From Psychroflexus gondwanensis ACAM 44 (GTDB taxonomy: Bacteria; Bacteroidota; Bacteroidia; Flavobacteriales; Flavobacteriaceae): a DNA stretch of 64,000 bases. The position numbers were made by a program, and so were the translations under genes. Shown in pieces: positions 1 through 7,703 of the stretch. The stretch's first letter is position 1, and each line of letters begins with the position of its first letter. Under the pieces are notes generated by a model that searched no databases, was not told where the DNA came from, and saw only the letters and a program-made list of their open reading frames with translations. Location: contig NZ_APLF01000003.1 in the NCBI RefSeq assembly GCF_000355905.1, positions 284,631 to 348,630 on the forward strand. The letters are read 5' to 3'.

Positions 1-277
1 CATATTCTTCAACTTTAGAAACTTCATAGTTTATAGAAATACCATTGGCATCACATAATTTCAGGGCTTTTTGCTTTCCGGTTTCTGAAAAATCAAAGGC
101 GTCGACTTTCCATCCCAGTTGGGCTGCATAGCAAGCGTTTCTTCCTTCTCCTTCTAAAGGAAACAGAGCATTACCTTTATTTTTTATTTTATCTAGTTCA
201 GACTTGAAGAATACATTTGGCTTAATGCCGTAAACAAATTCTTTCTCCTCAAATCGCTTATTCCAAAACTCTTTCAT
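1..277 (-). CDS. Class I SAM-dependent methyltransferase, partial
   Basis: Only the N-terminal 92 residues lie in the window; the 3' end is lost at the left edge. The protein starts MKEFWNKRFEEKEFVYG and continues into NALFPLEGEGRNACYAA, which fits motif I of the SAM-binding Rossmann fold, followed by the acidic strand end WKVDAFDFS. The opening and the LEGEGRNA motif resemble small TehB-like or thiopurine-type methyltransferases of bacteria. The substrate cannot be told from this fragment. The ATG at 275-277 is chosen because it begins the family-like FWNKRFEE stretch and lies just past the terminator of the upstream gene. Confidence 0.75.
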   Translation of the reverse strand, partial: MKEFWNKRFEEKEFVYGIKPNVFFKSELDKIKNKGNALFPLEGEGRNACYAAQLGWKVDAFDFSETGKQKALKLCDANGISINYEVSKVEEY

Positions 278-283
278 AGGGTT

Positions 284-315
284 CAAAAAAAATACCCGAA
301 GATTACTTCGGGTAT
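284..315 (-). terminator. Rho-independent terminator
   Basis: A perfect 10-bp stem (ATACCCGAAG at 292-301, CTTCGGGTAT at 306-315) has a 4-base loop and, on the minus strand, is followed by eight U. It sits 15 bases after the stop of the minus-strand NAD(P)-binding gene (330-971) and separates it from the methyltransferase gene. Confidence 0.85.
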
Positions 316-329
316 AGCTTACTTAAATT

Positions 330-971
330 TTACTTATAATTCTTAATGCTTTGTTTAAGATCATCATTTCCAGAGACGACTTCGAAGGACGTATTCTTAG
401 CACGCTCAAGTTCTAGAGCATACACAAGAGTATGTGCCACATCTTCTCTAGGGATTTCACTCATTTTTTTAAGTTTATGCGCGAGCTCTACTTTTTCTGT
501 TCCCTTTTTGTCGGTTAAACCTCCAGGTTGAACTATAGTGTAAACAAGTTTAGACTCTCTTAAGAAATCGTCTGCAGCTTTTTTAGATATTAAATACTGT
601 TCTAAACCTTCAACTTGGCTGGGGTTATCCGTTCCCATAGAACTCAACATCACAAACTTTTGAAGTTTATGAGCTTTTGCCAATTCTACAGCTTTTATAG
701 CTCCTTTTTGATCTACCGCTATTGTTTTTTCATCACCACCTGTTCCACCTGATCCAGCAGCGAAAATAACTTTATCCATACCTTTAAAGGCACTAGAAAA
801 ATCTTCTTCAAGATCGCCGTGACGAGTTTCTATCCCTTGATTTTCAAAAAAAGGCTTTTGGGTTTCTTTTCTTATCATGGCAAATGGTTTAAAATCGGAG
901 GAATCTCTAAGAATTTTAGATACTAACCTTCCTGTTGTTCCATTGGCACCTATAACTAAAATATTTTGCAT
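330..971 (-). CDS. NAD(P)-binding atypical SDR family protein
   Basis: A 213-residue protein with an N-terminal Rossmann motif NILVIGANGTTGRLV (GxxGxxG), then FAAGSGG and VMLSSMG at the positions expected for atypical short-chain dehydrogenases of the NmrA-like / SDR_a5 type. Such proteins often lack the YxxxK catalytic pair and act as redox sensors or reductases for small carbonyl compounds. Here YLISKKAAD gives a YxxxK-like spacing, so activity is possible. The gene stands alone between a terminator at its 3' end and a palindromic promoter region at 994-1019. The fold is firm; the substrate is unknown. Confidence 0.8.
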   Translation of the reverse strand: MQNILVIGANGTTGRLVSKILRDSSDFKPFAMIRKETQKPFFENQGIETRHGDLEEDFSSAFKGMDKVIFAAGSGGTGGDEKTIAVDQKGAIKAVELAKAHKLQKFVMLSSMGTDNPSQVEGLEQYLISKKAADDFLRESKLVYTIVQPGGLTDKKGTEKVELAHKLKKMSEIPREDVAHTLVYALELERAKNTSFEVVSGNDDLKQSIKNYK

Positions 972-993
972 TTTTTTGAGTATTTCTGGTTTC

Positions 994-1019
994 TACAAAT
1001 GTATAGATTAACATTTGTA
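994..1019 (-). promoter_or_regulatory. Promoter with overlapping palindromic operator
   Basis: A perfect 9-bp inverted repeat, TACAAATGT (994-1002) and ACATTTGTA (1011-1019), has an 8-base spacer. On the minus strand TACATTTG (996-1003) matches the Bacteroidota -7 element TAnnTTTG, 24 bases upstream of the ATG at 971. A dimeric repressor binding here would cover the promoter. The operator role is inferred. Confidence 0.5.
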
Positions 1020-1109
1020 ATGTCTTTAAAATACCCATAAATAATCTGCTTTTTAAGTTAAATACTATTAAAGTGATAATTATTAGAGAGGTATTTCTAT
1101 CAAAAAGAC

Positions 1110-1636
1110 TTTAGAAGTCTCCATTATTCCTAAATGGATTGTAGAAATGTCGGTGATACTCATAGCTTCTATTTTTGCTTAATAGAAAGTCATCAATTCC
1201 AACTTCACCCTCGAGTACAAAGATGTAAATTCCATTTCCTGCTTGTTTTAGGTAATAAACTTCCTCTCAAACTTTATTAAATTCACCTATATGAAATCAA
1301 GCCCTTTGTTAAATCCAAACTCCAGATCCTCTTTATTTGGGGATAAGATTCGATGAAAACTATTTTTGGAGAAATCCATCGAAATTTGATCATATCTAGG
1401 AGCCACGTTCTGTTGATTGGGAAGAATTTGAATTTATAAAAAAACTCCATAATTTGATGAGCATGAGAGCCAAAGTCCATTCTAGTGGCGACGTCATTAT
1501 TATTCAAGACTTGTAATACTCCAAAGTCCATTCGTTCTGCATTAAAATATATCGCAAAACTAAAACTGTGGTGCGAATCTAAACAGCCATGATTGGCATG
1601 ACCCCGGCTTCTTGATTTGTGTATGACTGTTTTCAT
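1110..1636 (-). pseudogene. Decayed pirin family gene
   Basis: The start MKTVIHKSRSRGHANHGCLD and the stretch NAERMDFGVLQVLNN are typical of pirin-family bicupins (YhaK/YhhW type). After about residue 60 the open frame loses homology. Pirin-like pieces then appear in other frames: DQISMDFSK and RILSPNKEDLE near 1290-1400, and QAGNGIYIFVLEGEVGID near 1180-1250. The metal-binding first cupin and the linker are largely deleted, and at least two frameshifts separate the pieces. The intact family is about 230-290 residues. I read this as a dead gene; the N-terminal 117 codons are open but unlikely to fold. Confidence 0.75.
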
Positions 1637-1697
1637 TCTTTTTTAGGTTAAATTATAGCAGAAAAGAAAAGAACTTTTTTAAATAAACGATAAAGTT

Positions 1698-1709
1698 TGT
1701 AACGTTACA
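1698..1709. promoter_or_regulatory. 12-bp palindrome upstream of ECF operon
   Basis: TGTAACGTTACA is a perfect palindrome 52 bases upstream of the sigma factor start, in the gap after the pirin remnant. Its position suits an operator or a self-recognised sigma element. No function can be shown from sequence alone. Confidence 0.3.
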
Positions 1710-1760
1710 TAACTTCAAACGTATTTAAGGTGAAGCAATTTTAATTTATCCCTTCTGAAT

Positions 1761-2306
1761 TTGTTAGCAACTGATTTGATATCAAAATGTTTAAAAGGAA
1801 ATAAAAAGGCACAATTGAAGCTATATAACTCCTATTGTGATGCTATGTTGACTATAGCCTTCCGATACGTTAGGCAAAGAGATCTCGCTGAAGACATCAC
1901 TCAAGAAGCCTTTATTAAAGCCTTTTCAAACTTAGACACTTTCGATGGTCGTTGCACTTTTGGTGCCTGGCTCAAGCAGATTGTGATTTATCAATCTATC
2001 GATTGTTTACGAAGGAAGAATTTTGATCTTAGTCTAGACCACGATCACATTTTACTACCCGAAGAGGAAGAAAAAAGCTGGAAAGTAGAGGATTCCATTT
2101 CTGTAGAGCTTATAAAATCTATAGTAGAAAACCTACCCTTAAAATACAGTCTTGTTTTGAAACTGTTTTTAATGGAGGGATATGATCACCAAGAGATTTC
2201 TGAAATTTTAAAAATTTCGGTAAATGCTTCTAGAACTCAATTGCACAGAGGGAAAACGATGTTGAAAAACGAATTAATAAAACAGGGTTATGAAAGATTT
2301 GCGTAA
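1761..2306 (+). CDS. ECF RNA polymerase sigma factor
   Basis: A 181-residue sigma-70 family protein of the extracytoplasmic-function class. Region 2 spans about residues 15-85, with the core-binding stretch DLAEDITQEAFIKAF and the -10 recognition helix FGAWLKQIVIYQSIDCLRRK. Region 4 (about 120-175) carries a helix-turn-helix, HQEISEILKISVNASRTQLHR. The start is TTG at 1761 because no in-frame ATG exists before region 2. Its 3' end overlaps the next gene by 17 bases (ATG at 2290), so translation is probably coupled. Its partner is likely the membrane protein encoded next. Confidence 0.9.
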   Translation: MLATDLISKCLKGNKKAQLKLYNSYCDAMLTIAFRYVRQRDLAEDITQEAFIKAFSNLDTFDGRCTFGAWLKQIVIYQSIDCLRRKNFDLSLDHDHILLPEEEEKSWKVEDSISVELIKSIVENLPLKYSLVLKLFLMEGYDHQEISEILKISVNASRTQLHRGKTMLKNELIKQGYERFA

Positions 2307-2832
2307 AGATTTTAATTATGAGAATGCGCCTTTACAAATGTCTGAAGGTCATCAGCAACTATTTGAAACCAAATTAAAAAAAGAATCGAAAGCCGTTTCA
2401 AGCAGCGAAACTTTGCAAAAAATTGCAGCAGTTCTTATTGTAGCACTCGTGAGTTCTATTCTATGGCTTCAGACTCCACCAGATCAAATTCAGCAAAATG
2501 AAACCTCAAACTTGATAAGTCTTGGAGATTTTTCTCCAGAATTTCAAAAAATTGAATCGTTTTATCAAGCCTCTATCAATTATGAATTAGCCACCTTAGA
2601 AACAGGTGATTATGACGATTTAGTGAATTCATATGTATTGGAAGTGGAAAAAATTGATGGCGAGTATAAACGTCTTCAAAATGAATTGGCTCAACAAGGC
2701 TTCGATGAAACTCTTATAGAAGCTATGATAGAAAATTTACAACTTAGGTTAGAATTGCTTCAAAATTTAAAACTCAAGTTAACCGAATTAAAAACCTTAA
2801 ATCATGATAGCGAAAGTATATACCAATTGTAG
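2290..2832 (+). CDS. Single-span membrane protein, putative anti-sigma factor
   Basis: The 180-residue protein has a soluble N-terminus of about 40 residues, one membrane segment (about 43-60: LQKIAAVLIVALVSSILWL) and an extracytoplasmic, charged, probably helical C-terminus (FSPEFQKIESFYQASINYEL and repeated leucine-rich helices). Size, topology and overlap with the ECF sigma gene (17 bases upstream) and with the secreted protein gene (29 bases downstream) fit a regulator that holds the sigma factor at the membrane. No zinc anti-sigma motif is visible. The assignment rests mostly on context. Confidence 0.6.
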   Translation: MKDLRKDFNYENAPLQMSEGHQQLFETKLKKESKAVSSSETLQKIAAVLIVALVSSILWLQTPPDQIQQNETSNLISLGDFSPEFQKIESFYQASINYELATLETGDYDDLVNSYVLEVEKIDGEYKRLQNELAQQGFDETLIEAMIENLQLRLELLQNLKLKLTELKTLNHDSESIYQL

Positions 2833-4108
2833 TTTATTAGTCCTCTTATTACTAGCACCATTTCTTATTTTTTCTCAGCAAAAGAGAGTCTCGACTGAAA
2901 GTTTTGATGTGGAGAAAAGCCCGATAATTATCTTAGATCTATCACATTCTACGGTCATTATTGAAACCTGGAATAAAAATAGAGTGGAGGTAAAAACGAC
3001 TTTAACTTACGATGAGGAGGATAAACAAGCTTTGAACGAAGCTTTTGATGCCTCGGAAATCATAGTACTTGGAAACAGCAAACGGGTAGAAATTACGTCT
3101 AGAAAAAATCGGAATGCGAAACCTAATGGTGTTGGGTTTGTCCAAACTCCTGTTCCTCCAAAACCACCAAAATCACCAAATCCTCCACTTCCACCAAAAC
3201 CACCAAAGCCTCTGCTAGAAATAGATTTCGATTACGAGGCTTTTAAAGAACAGGGGAGAGACTATCTAGAAAAATTTAAGGAGCAATTGGATTCTACAAA
3301 TCTTCGGGAGACCATGCTGGTGTGGAGAGACGAGCTTAAAAACTTTAGAGATGATCTGAAGGATCTTAGAGATGACCAGAAGGATAATAGAAGCTTCCAA
3401 GATTCTTTAAGGCAATATGCACATGTTATTAGGAAAAACATAAAACCTTGGGTTGAAGAATTCAGGGAAGGATACCAGGAGGCGAAAAACAGTTGGATGA
3501 TGAAGCAATCGGTGAAGCGAGTGATAGAAATTAAAGTACCTAAATCGGCTAAGTTCGAGATGAATCTAAGACATAGTAAAATGGAAGTTTCAAGTCTACA
3601 TAATGTTGATGCAAACCTGAGCTACTCAGGTTTGCAATTGGACACTGCCACTGGTCAAAATTCAAAAATAGTAATGAGTTATTCAACGCTTTCAATCCAC
3701 TCCGCAGAGAGCTTAAACTTAGATATAAATTATTCCAAGGAAGTCGATTTAAAGAAAGTAGACCAATTAAATGTTATTTCTAAAATGTCTGAGTTAAAGA
3801 TCGGTTCTATTCAAAACCAAGCCATTATTAAAGGCACCTATGGAAATTTACATATCGATAGGGTAGACGATGGCTTTTCACTTATAGATATTTATCTGGA
3901 AAAATCCAGTGCAGATTTGAAGCTGCCAAGTGATAAAAACTTTAGGTTTTACGCCAAATCGTCTAACTCCAAGATTCAACTTAACTCAGAGTTCGACTTT
4001 AAAATGACCAAAAGTTTTGAAGATGTAATCTATACCAATACCACTCCAAAAAAGACCTCTCAAATTTTTAACATCACGGCAAACTACAGCAATTTGAAAT
4101 TAAACTAA
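2804..4108 (+). CDS. Exported protein with DUF4097-like beta repeats
   Basis: This 434-residue protein begins with a signal peptide (NCSLLVLLLLAPFLIFSQ, cleavage near residue 25). A beta-rich stretch follows (IIILDLSHSTVIIETWNKNR), then a proline-lysine linker (about 108-140: repeated PPKPP), a charged coiled-coil section (about 150-240) and a C-terminal series of short beta repeats such as KMEVSSLHN, STLSIHSAES and GNLHIDRVDDG. The repeats resemble putative adhesin / DUF4097 domains often found in ECF operons. It overlaps the anti-sigma-like gene by 29 bases, so the three genes form one operon. A role in sensing or coping with envelope stress is inferred. Confidence 0.6.
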   Translation: MIAKVYTNCSLLVLLLLAPFLIFSQQKRVSTESFDVEKSPIIILDLSHSTVIIETWNKNRVEVKTTLTYDEEDKQALNEAFDASEIIVLGNSKRVEITSRKNRNAKPNGVGFVQTPVPPKPPKSPNPPLPPKPPKPLLEIDFDYEAFKEQGRDYLEKFKEQLDSTNLRETMLVWRDELKNFRDDLKDLRDDQKDNRSFQDSLRQYAHVIRKNIKPWVEEFREGYQEAKNSWMMKQSVKRVIEIKVPKSAKFEMNLRHSKMEVSSLHNVDANLSYSGLQLDTATGQNSKIVMSYSTLSIHSAESLNLDINYSKEVDLKKVDQLNVISKMSELKIGSIQNQAIIKGTYGNLHIDRVDDGFSLIDIYLEKSSADLKLPSDKNFRFYAKSSNSKIQLNSEFDFKMTKSFEDVIYTNTTPKKTSQIFNITANYSNLKLN

Positions 4109-4116
4109 GTCTGTGA

Positions 4117-6588
4117 TTATTTAAAAGTTTGACTCCTATTATTAACCATAAACAGAGCGTTAACGAAAAAGAGTTTGCCATTTTCCCAAAACGAGCGGAA
4201 CATGACATCGTCTACCATGTAGATAATACTTCCACGACCTAGGCGTTGTTCACCAAAAACTAGAGATTTAGAAATCTTTTCTAAAGCCTTCTCGCCAGCA
4301 AAACCACTTAAGCGTTCAGGAGTATCTTCAATATAGGCGACATTAAAACCCTTGTTGAGGTATTTGTAAGCTGCAGAACTCGTTTTTAAAGTGGCGTAGG
4401 AATCATCATATCCGAAGGCTAAAGGATGTGTGTTATCTACCTTTATATTAAAGATAGCACCAGTGATGTTATCTTTGGTACGTTCTCTTTCTCTTTCTGC
4501 GTATGCTATAAGATTATTTTGGGTGGAGTCTTTTTCAACTTTCATTTTTTCTAGCCCAAATCCTTTTTTTCCTTCAAAAGTGGATAAAGCACTGCTCATA
4601 GCTATAAGTTTCCCTCCATTTTTAATCCAATCGGACAGAGAAGATAACTTCTTTTTGTTAAAAATTTTAGAATAAGATCCACTCGGTAGGATCAAAATAT
4701 CGTAATCCTTTAAATTTATCTTCTTAAGTTGCTGAGCATCAATAGAAATAATAGGATAATTCAGTTCTTGTTCAAAAAAATGCCAAATAGACCCATAACT
4801 CAAAGATGAGACTTCATCACCCCTTAAAACAGCAATGCGCTGCGTGTTTATTTTCTTGATATCTGGAGAGCCAAAATCTGTTCCTGAATCTGAAAAACTA
4901 GTTTGAGTAGCTGCTAATTTAATATGATACTTGTTAGCGAGTTCCATAACCAGAGAATCAAAATTGGAATCTCTGTTATTGGTCTTCGTCAAAATCAGGC
5001 TACCTCTATCATAAGATTTATTTTCGATTTTAAAGGGTTTCGTTGTAGCTCTTACGTTAATCTTGTTTTGGAGTAATTCTGCTAAAAATTTAGCATCGGT
5101 CATACTCTTCCATTTGGCAATGTAGCCTACAGTTCCCGTTTCAACAGATTTTTGAGAATAAGGGTTTTCTTTTGGTTGAGTGTTGATGTTACCGCTTACT
5201 GTATAAGCCTCCACTCCATGAGCTAAGGCAAGATTCCAAGAAGTGATATCGTAGGTGAGGGGAGTGCTCAACTCTGGGTCCACTTCCAATAGGACTTTTA
5301 GCATTTTAGACTTGGGTTGATTAGCCGGTACAACTAAAGCCTGGTCAGCATCAAAAGACATTTTTGCAGTGCTGTAAATAGGTTTACCCTTTAGTTTTTC
5401 TTCTTTAGAGAACTGGTACTCATAGTCATGTTGATCAAATAATTTGGTCAATGTATTTAGTTTACTCTTTTCACCAACAAGGACATAGTAATCAAAATCT
5501 ACAGTATTTTTAAAATAGGTTTTAAATTCAGAATTAAGTTTTTTAGCATTTTCAGAAGATGTTTTTACGGTGGATAGCCCACTTTGCACATGGTGCTTTA
5601 TCCGATCTTTTAAGGTAAGCTCGTAACCTTCATCGGTATGTACACCAAGACCAGCTTGGCCACTTCCTGCTTGTTCATAAGTCATACCTATAGCTCCGTT
5701 GAAAGTGGGGTAGGTATCTCCGTAACTGGGGTAGAATAAATCGAACCGCTCTCTTGTGAAATACGACCAAGCCTTATCATCAAATGCTTTAGCGTTGTTT
5801 TTCCCAATTTGGGTCTGAAATTCTTTTTGAAAATCGGTAATAGTCTTGTGAAAAGGTTTTGCTGCTGGTGCAAAATAATAAGGGCTGTTAATACTTTGTT
5901 CATGAAAATCTACGTGAACATGTGGCATCCATTGGTTATAAATCTCAAGGCGTTGTTGGGTTTCTATTTGGGTAGCCCACATCCAGTCTCTATTTAAATC
6001 GAAAAGATAATGATTGGGTCTTCCTCCAGGCCAAGGTTCGCTATGCTCAATAGCATCTTGATATGCTGTGTAAGGTGAAGATTTCACTTGGTTGTACCAG
6101 TTAACGTATCGATCTCTACCATCTGGATTTACAGTTGGATCTATAATAACTACTGTGTTGTTCAACACGTTTTTCTGATTGGTCATAAGCTCAAAAGCAG
6201 TGACCATGGAAGCTTCTGCACTAGAGGCCTCGTTACCATGCACATTATAACTCAACCAAACAATTGCAATTTCTGGAGAGGAGTCACCTTCCAAAATACC
6301 AGTTTGTTTTAAATTGTTTTTTCGTATACCCTCAAGATTATGATGATTCTCTTCTGAAGTAATTACAGCATAGCTTAAGGTTCTTCGTTCGTTGGTTTGA
6401 CCATAGGAAGAAAAAGTAGCTAGTGGGCTATTTTGTGAAAGATAGTTAAAGTAGTCAATGACTTGGTGATGCCGCGTAAATTCAGATCCTATTGGGTAAC
6501 CTAAAAATTCACTTGGAGATTGTAAATCTTGAGCATTACTTAATTTAAAAAGACAAACTAATAAGACAAGGGTAAAAAGGTATTTCAT
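4117..6588 (-). CDS. Secreted M14 family zinc carboxypeptidase
   Basis: From the ATG at 6588 the protein is 823 residues and begins with a clean signal peptide, MKYLFTLVLLVCLFKLSNAQ; an upstream ATG at 6624 would bury it. Zinc ligands of the M14 fold are visible: HGNEASSAEA (HxxE, about residue 120), then FDLNRDW and HVDFHEQ for the third ligand region. TYEQAG near residue 320 fits the catalytic-glutamate region. The C-terminal half contains a class I amidotransferase-like segment (YDILILPSGSY, about 655-780), common in large Bacteroidota M14 proteins. It converges with the ECF operon, with only 8 bases between stops. It probably trims peptides in the periplasm or outside the cell. Confidence 0.85.
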   Translation of the reverse strand: MKYLFTLVLLVCLFKLSNAQDLQSPSEFLGYPIGSEFTRHHQVIDYFNYLSQNSPLATFSSYGQTNERRTLSYAVITSEENHHNLEGIRKNNLKQTGILEGDSSPEIAIVWLSYNVHGNEASSAEASMVTAFELMTNQKNVLNNTVVIIDPTVNPDGRDRYVNWYNQVKSSPYTAYQDAIEHSEPWPGGRPNHYLFDLNRDWMWATQIETQQRLEIYNQWMPHVHVDFHEQSINSPYYFAPAAKPFHKTITDFQKEFQTQIGKNNAKAFDDKAWSYFTRERFDLFYPSYGDTYPTFNGAIGMTYEQAGSGQAGLGVHTDEGYELTLKDRIKHHVQSGLSTVKTSSENAKKLNSEFKTYFKNTVDFDYYVLVGEKSKLNTLTKLFDQHDYEYQFSKEEKLKGKPIYSTAKMSFDADQALVVPANQPKSKMLKVLLEVDPELSTPLTYDITSWNLALAHGVEAYTVSGNINTQPKENPYSQKSVETGTVGYIAKWKSMTDAKFLAELLQNKINVRATTKPFKIENKSYDRGSLILTKTNNRDSNFDSLVMELANKYHIKLAATQTSFSDSGTDFGSPDIKKINTQRIAVLRGDEVSSLSYGSIWHFFEQELNYPIISIDAQQLKKINLKDYDILILPSGSYSKIFNKKKLSSLSDWIKNGGKLIAMSSALSTFEGKKGFGLEKMKVEKDSTQNNLIAYAERERERTKDNITGAIFNIKVDNTHPLAFGYDDSYATLKTSSAAYKYLNKGFNVAYIEDTPERLSGFAGEKALEKISKSLVFGEQRLGRGSIIYMVDDVMFRSFWENGKLFFVNALFMVNNRSQTFK

Positions 6589-6659
6589 GTGATGAGTGTT
6601 TTCCGTAAAACTATAGGAAAACACTCAACATCAAATCTATTCTAAAGGATTTTATGCAA

Positions 6660-7565
6660 TTATTTTTTAAGAACTTCTTCACTTCTAATTTCCATTTTTT
6701 TAAGTTCGGATTTATGATAATCCACAGGACTTCCAAAAGCGGTTCTGTAAGCTTCTTTAATAGATTTAACTTTGGTTAAGTCTTTAAATAATGCAATCCA
6801 TTCGTGAAATACTAGCGTAAAGGGATTGTAGGTATTAATAGGCTTAGTAATACCGTAGATTGGCTTTTCGACTTCTTCCTCGAAAGTACCAAATAATCTA
6901 TCCCAAATAATTAAGGTTGATCCGTAATTTTTATCCAAATACTTTTCATTTTTAGAATGGTGAACTCTATGGTGAGAAGGCGTTGTAAAGATGAATTCAA
7001 TAGGTTTTGGTAATTTTTTGATATACTCTGTGTGAATCCAGAATTGATACAAAACTTCTATTTGATGTACCACTAAAAATACGAAAGGATGAAATCCCAT
7101 CAAAATCACTGGTAAAAAGAAAATGATTTTAAGGTTTTGTGTCCATGATAATCTAAAAGAGGTAGAAAGGTTATAATATTCAGAATTGTGATGTACTACG
7201 TGTGTAGACCACCAAAAACGTTGTTCATGGGCAATTCTATGTGACCAATACCTCACAAAATCCAAAGCAATAAAACAAAGAATATATGACCACCAAGTGT
7301 GTGGTATATGAAAAGGAGTAAGATTATAAAAGAAAATGAAGAAACCAAAAACACCCAATTTCATCACACCATTTAAAAGAATATTCACTACTCCAATAAA
7401 TGTAGAGGACATAAAATCCTTCCCTTCGTATAGCTTTTTATTTTGTTTATAGCTGAAATAGGATTCTAAAGCTACTAAACTAAACATCAAAGGGGCTGCA
7501 ATCCAAATAATAGTCGTAAAATCTAAATTGGCTACATCTTCTAGACTGATTTTGACTTTCTCCAT
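6660..7565 (-). CDS. Sterol desaturase / fatty acid hydroxylase family membrane protein
   Basis: A 301-residue integral membrane protein with the di-iron histidine clusters of the superfamily: HRIAH near residue 109, HVVHH near 124 and HHRVHH near 198. Several hydrophobic segments surround these. The family hydroxylates or desaturates lipids such as sterols, carotenoids, fatty acids or alkylglycerols; the substrate here is unknown. It is transcribed alone, with a TAnnTTTG match 17 bases upstream of its ATG. Confidence 0.85.
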   Translation of the reverse strand: MEKVKISLEDVANLDFTTIIWIAAPLMFSLVALESYFSYKQNKKLYEGKDFMSSTFIGVVNILLNGVMKLGVFGFFIFFYNLTPFHIPHTWWSYILCFIALDFVRYWSHRIAHEQRFWWSTHVVHHNSEYYNLSTSFRLSWTQNLKIIFFLPVILMGFHPFVFLVVHQIEVLYQFWIHTEYIKKLPKPIEFIFTTPSHHRVHHSKNEKYLDKNYGSTLIIWDRLFGTFEEEVEKPIYGITKPINTYNPFTLVFHEWIALFKDLTKVKSIKEAYRTAFGSPVDYHKSELKKMEIRSEEVLKK

Positions 7566-7582
7566 TTATATCTTATTTTTTA

Positions 7583-7590
7583 CAAACATA
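7583..7590 (-). promoter_or_regulatory. Promoter -7 element for the desaturase-family gene
   Basis: On the minus strand TATGTTTG matches the Bacteroidota -7 consensus TAnnTTTG and lies 17 bases before the ATG at 7565. No clear -33 TTTG is seen. Confidence 0.4.
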
Positions 7591-7703
7591 AGTTTAGAAA
7601 AAACATTATCGCTAATTTTTTAGCAAAACTTTATAGGCTTTATGCTCTGTTTAAGCTTTTATGATTACTGTTCCTTGAGCCTATTATTGTAAATGTGTAC
7701 GTT

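Noticed and set aside
4117..6588. Longer protein from the ATG at 6624
   Set aside because: It would place 12 polar residues before a clean signal peptide that starts at the ATG at 6588.
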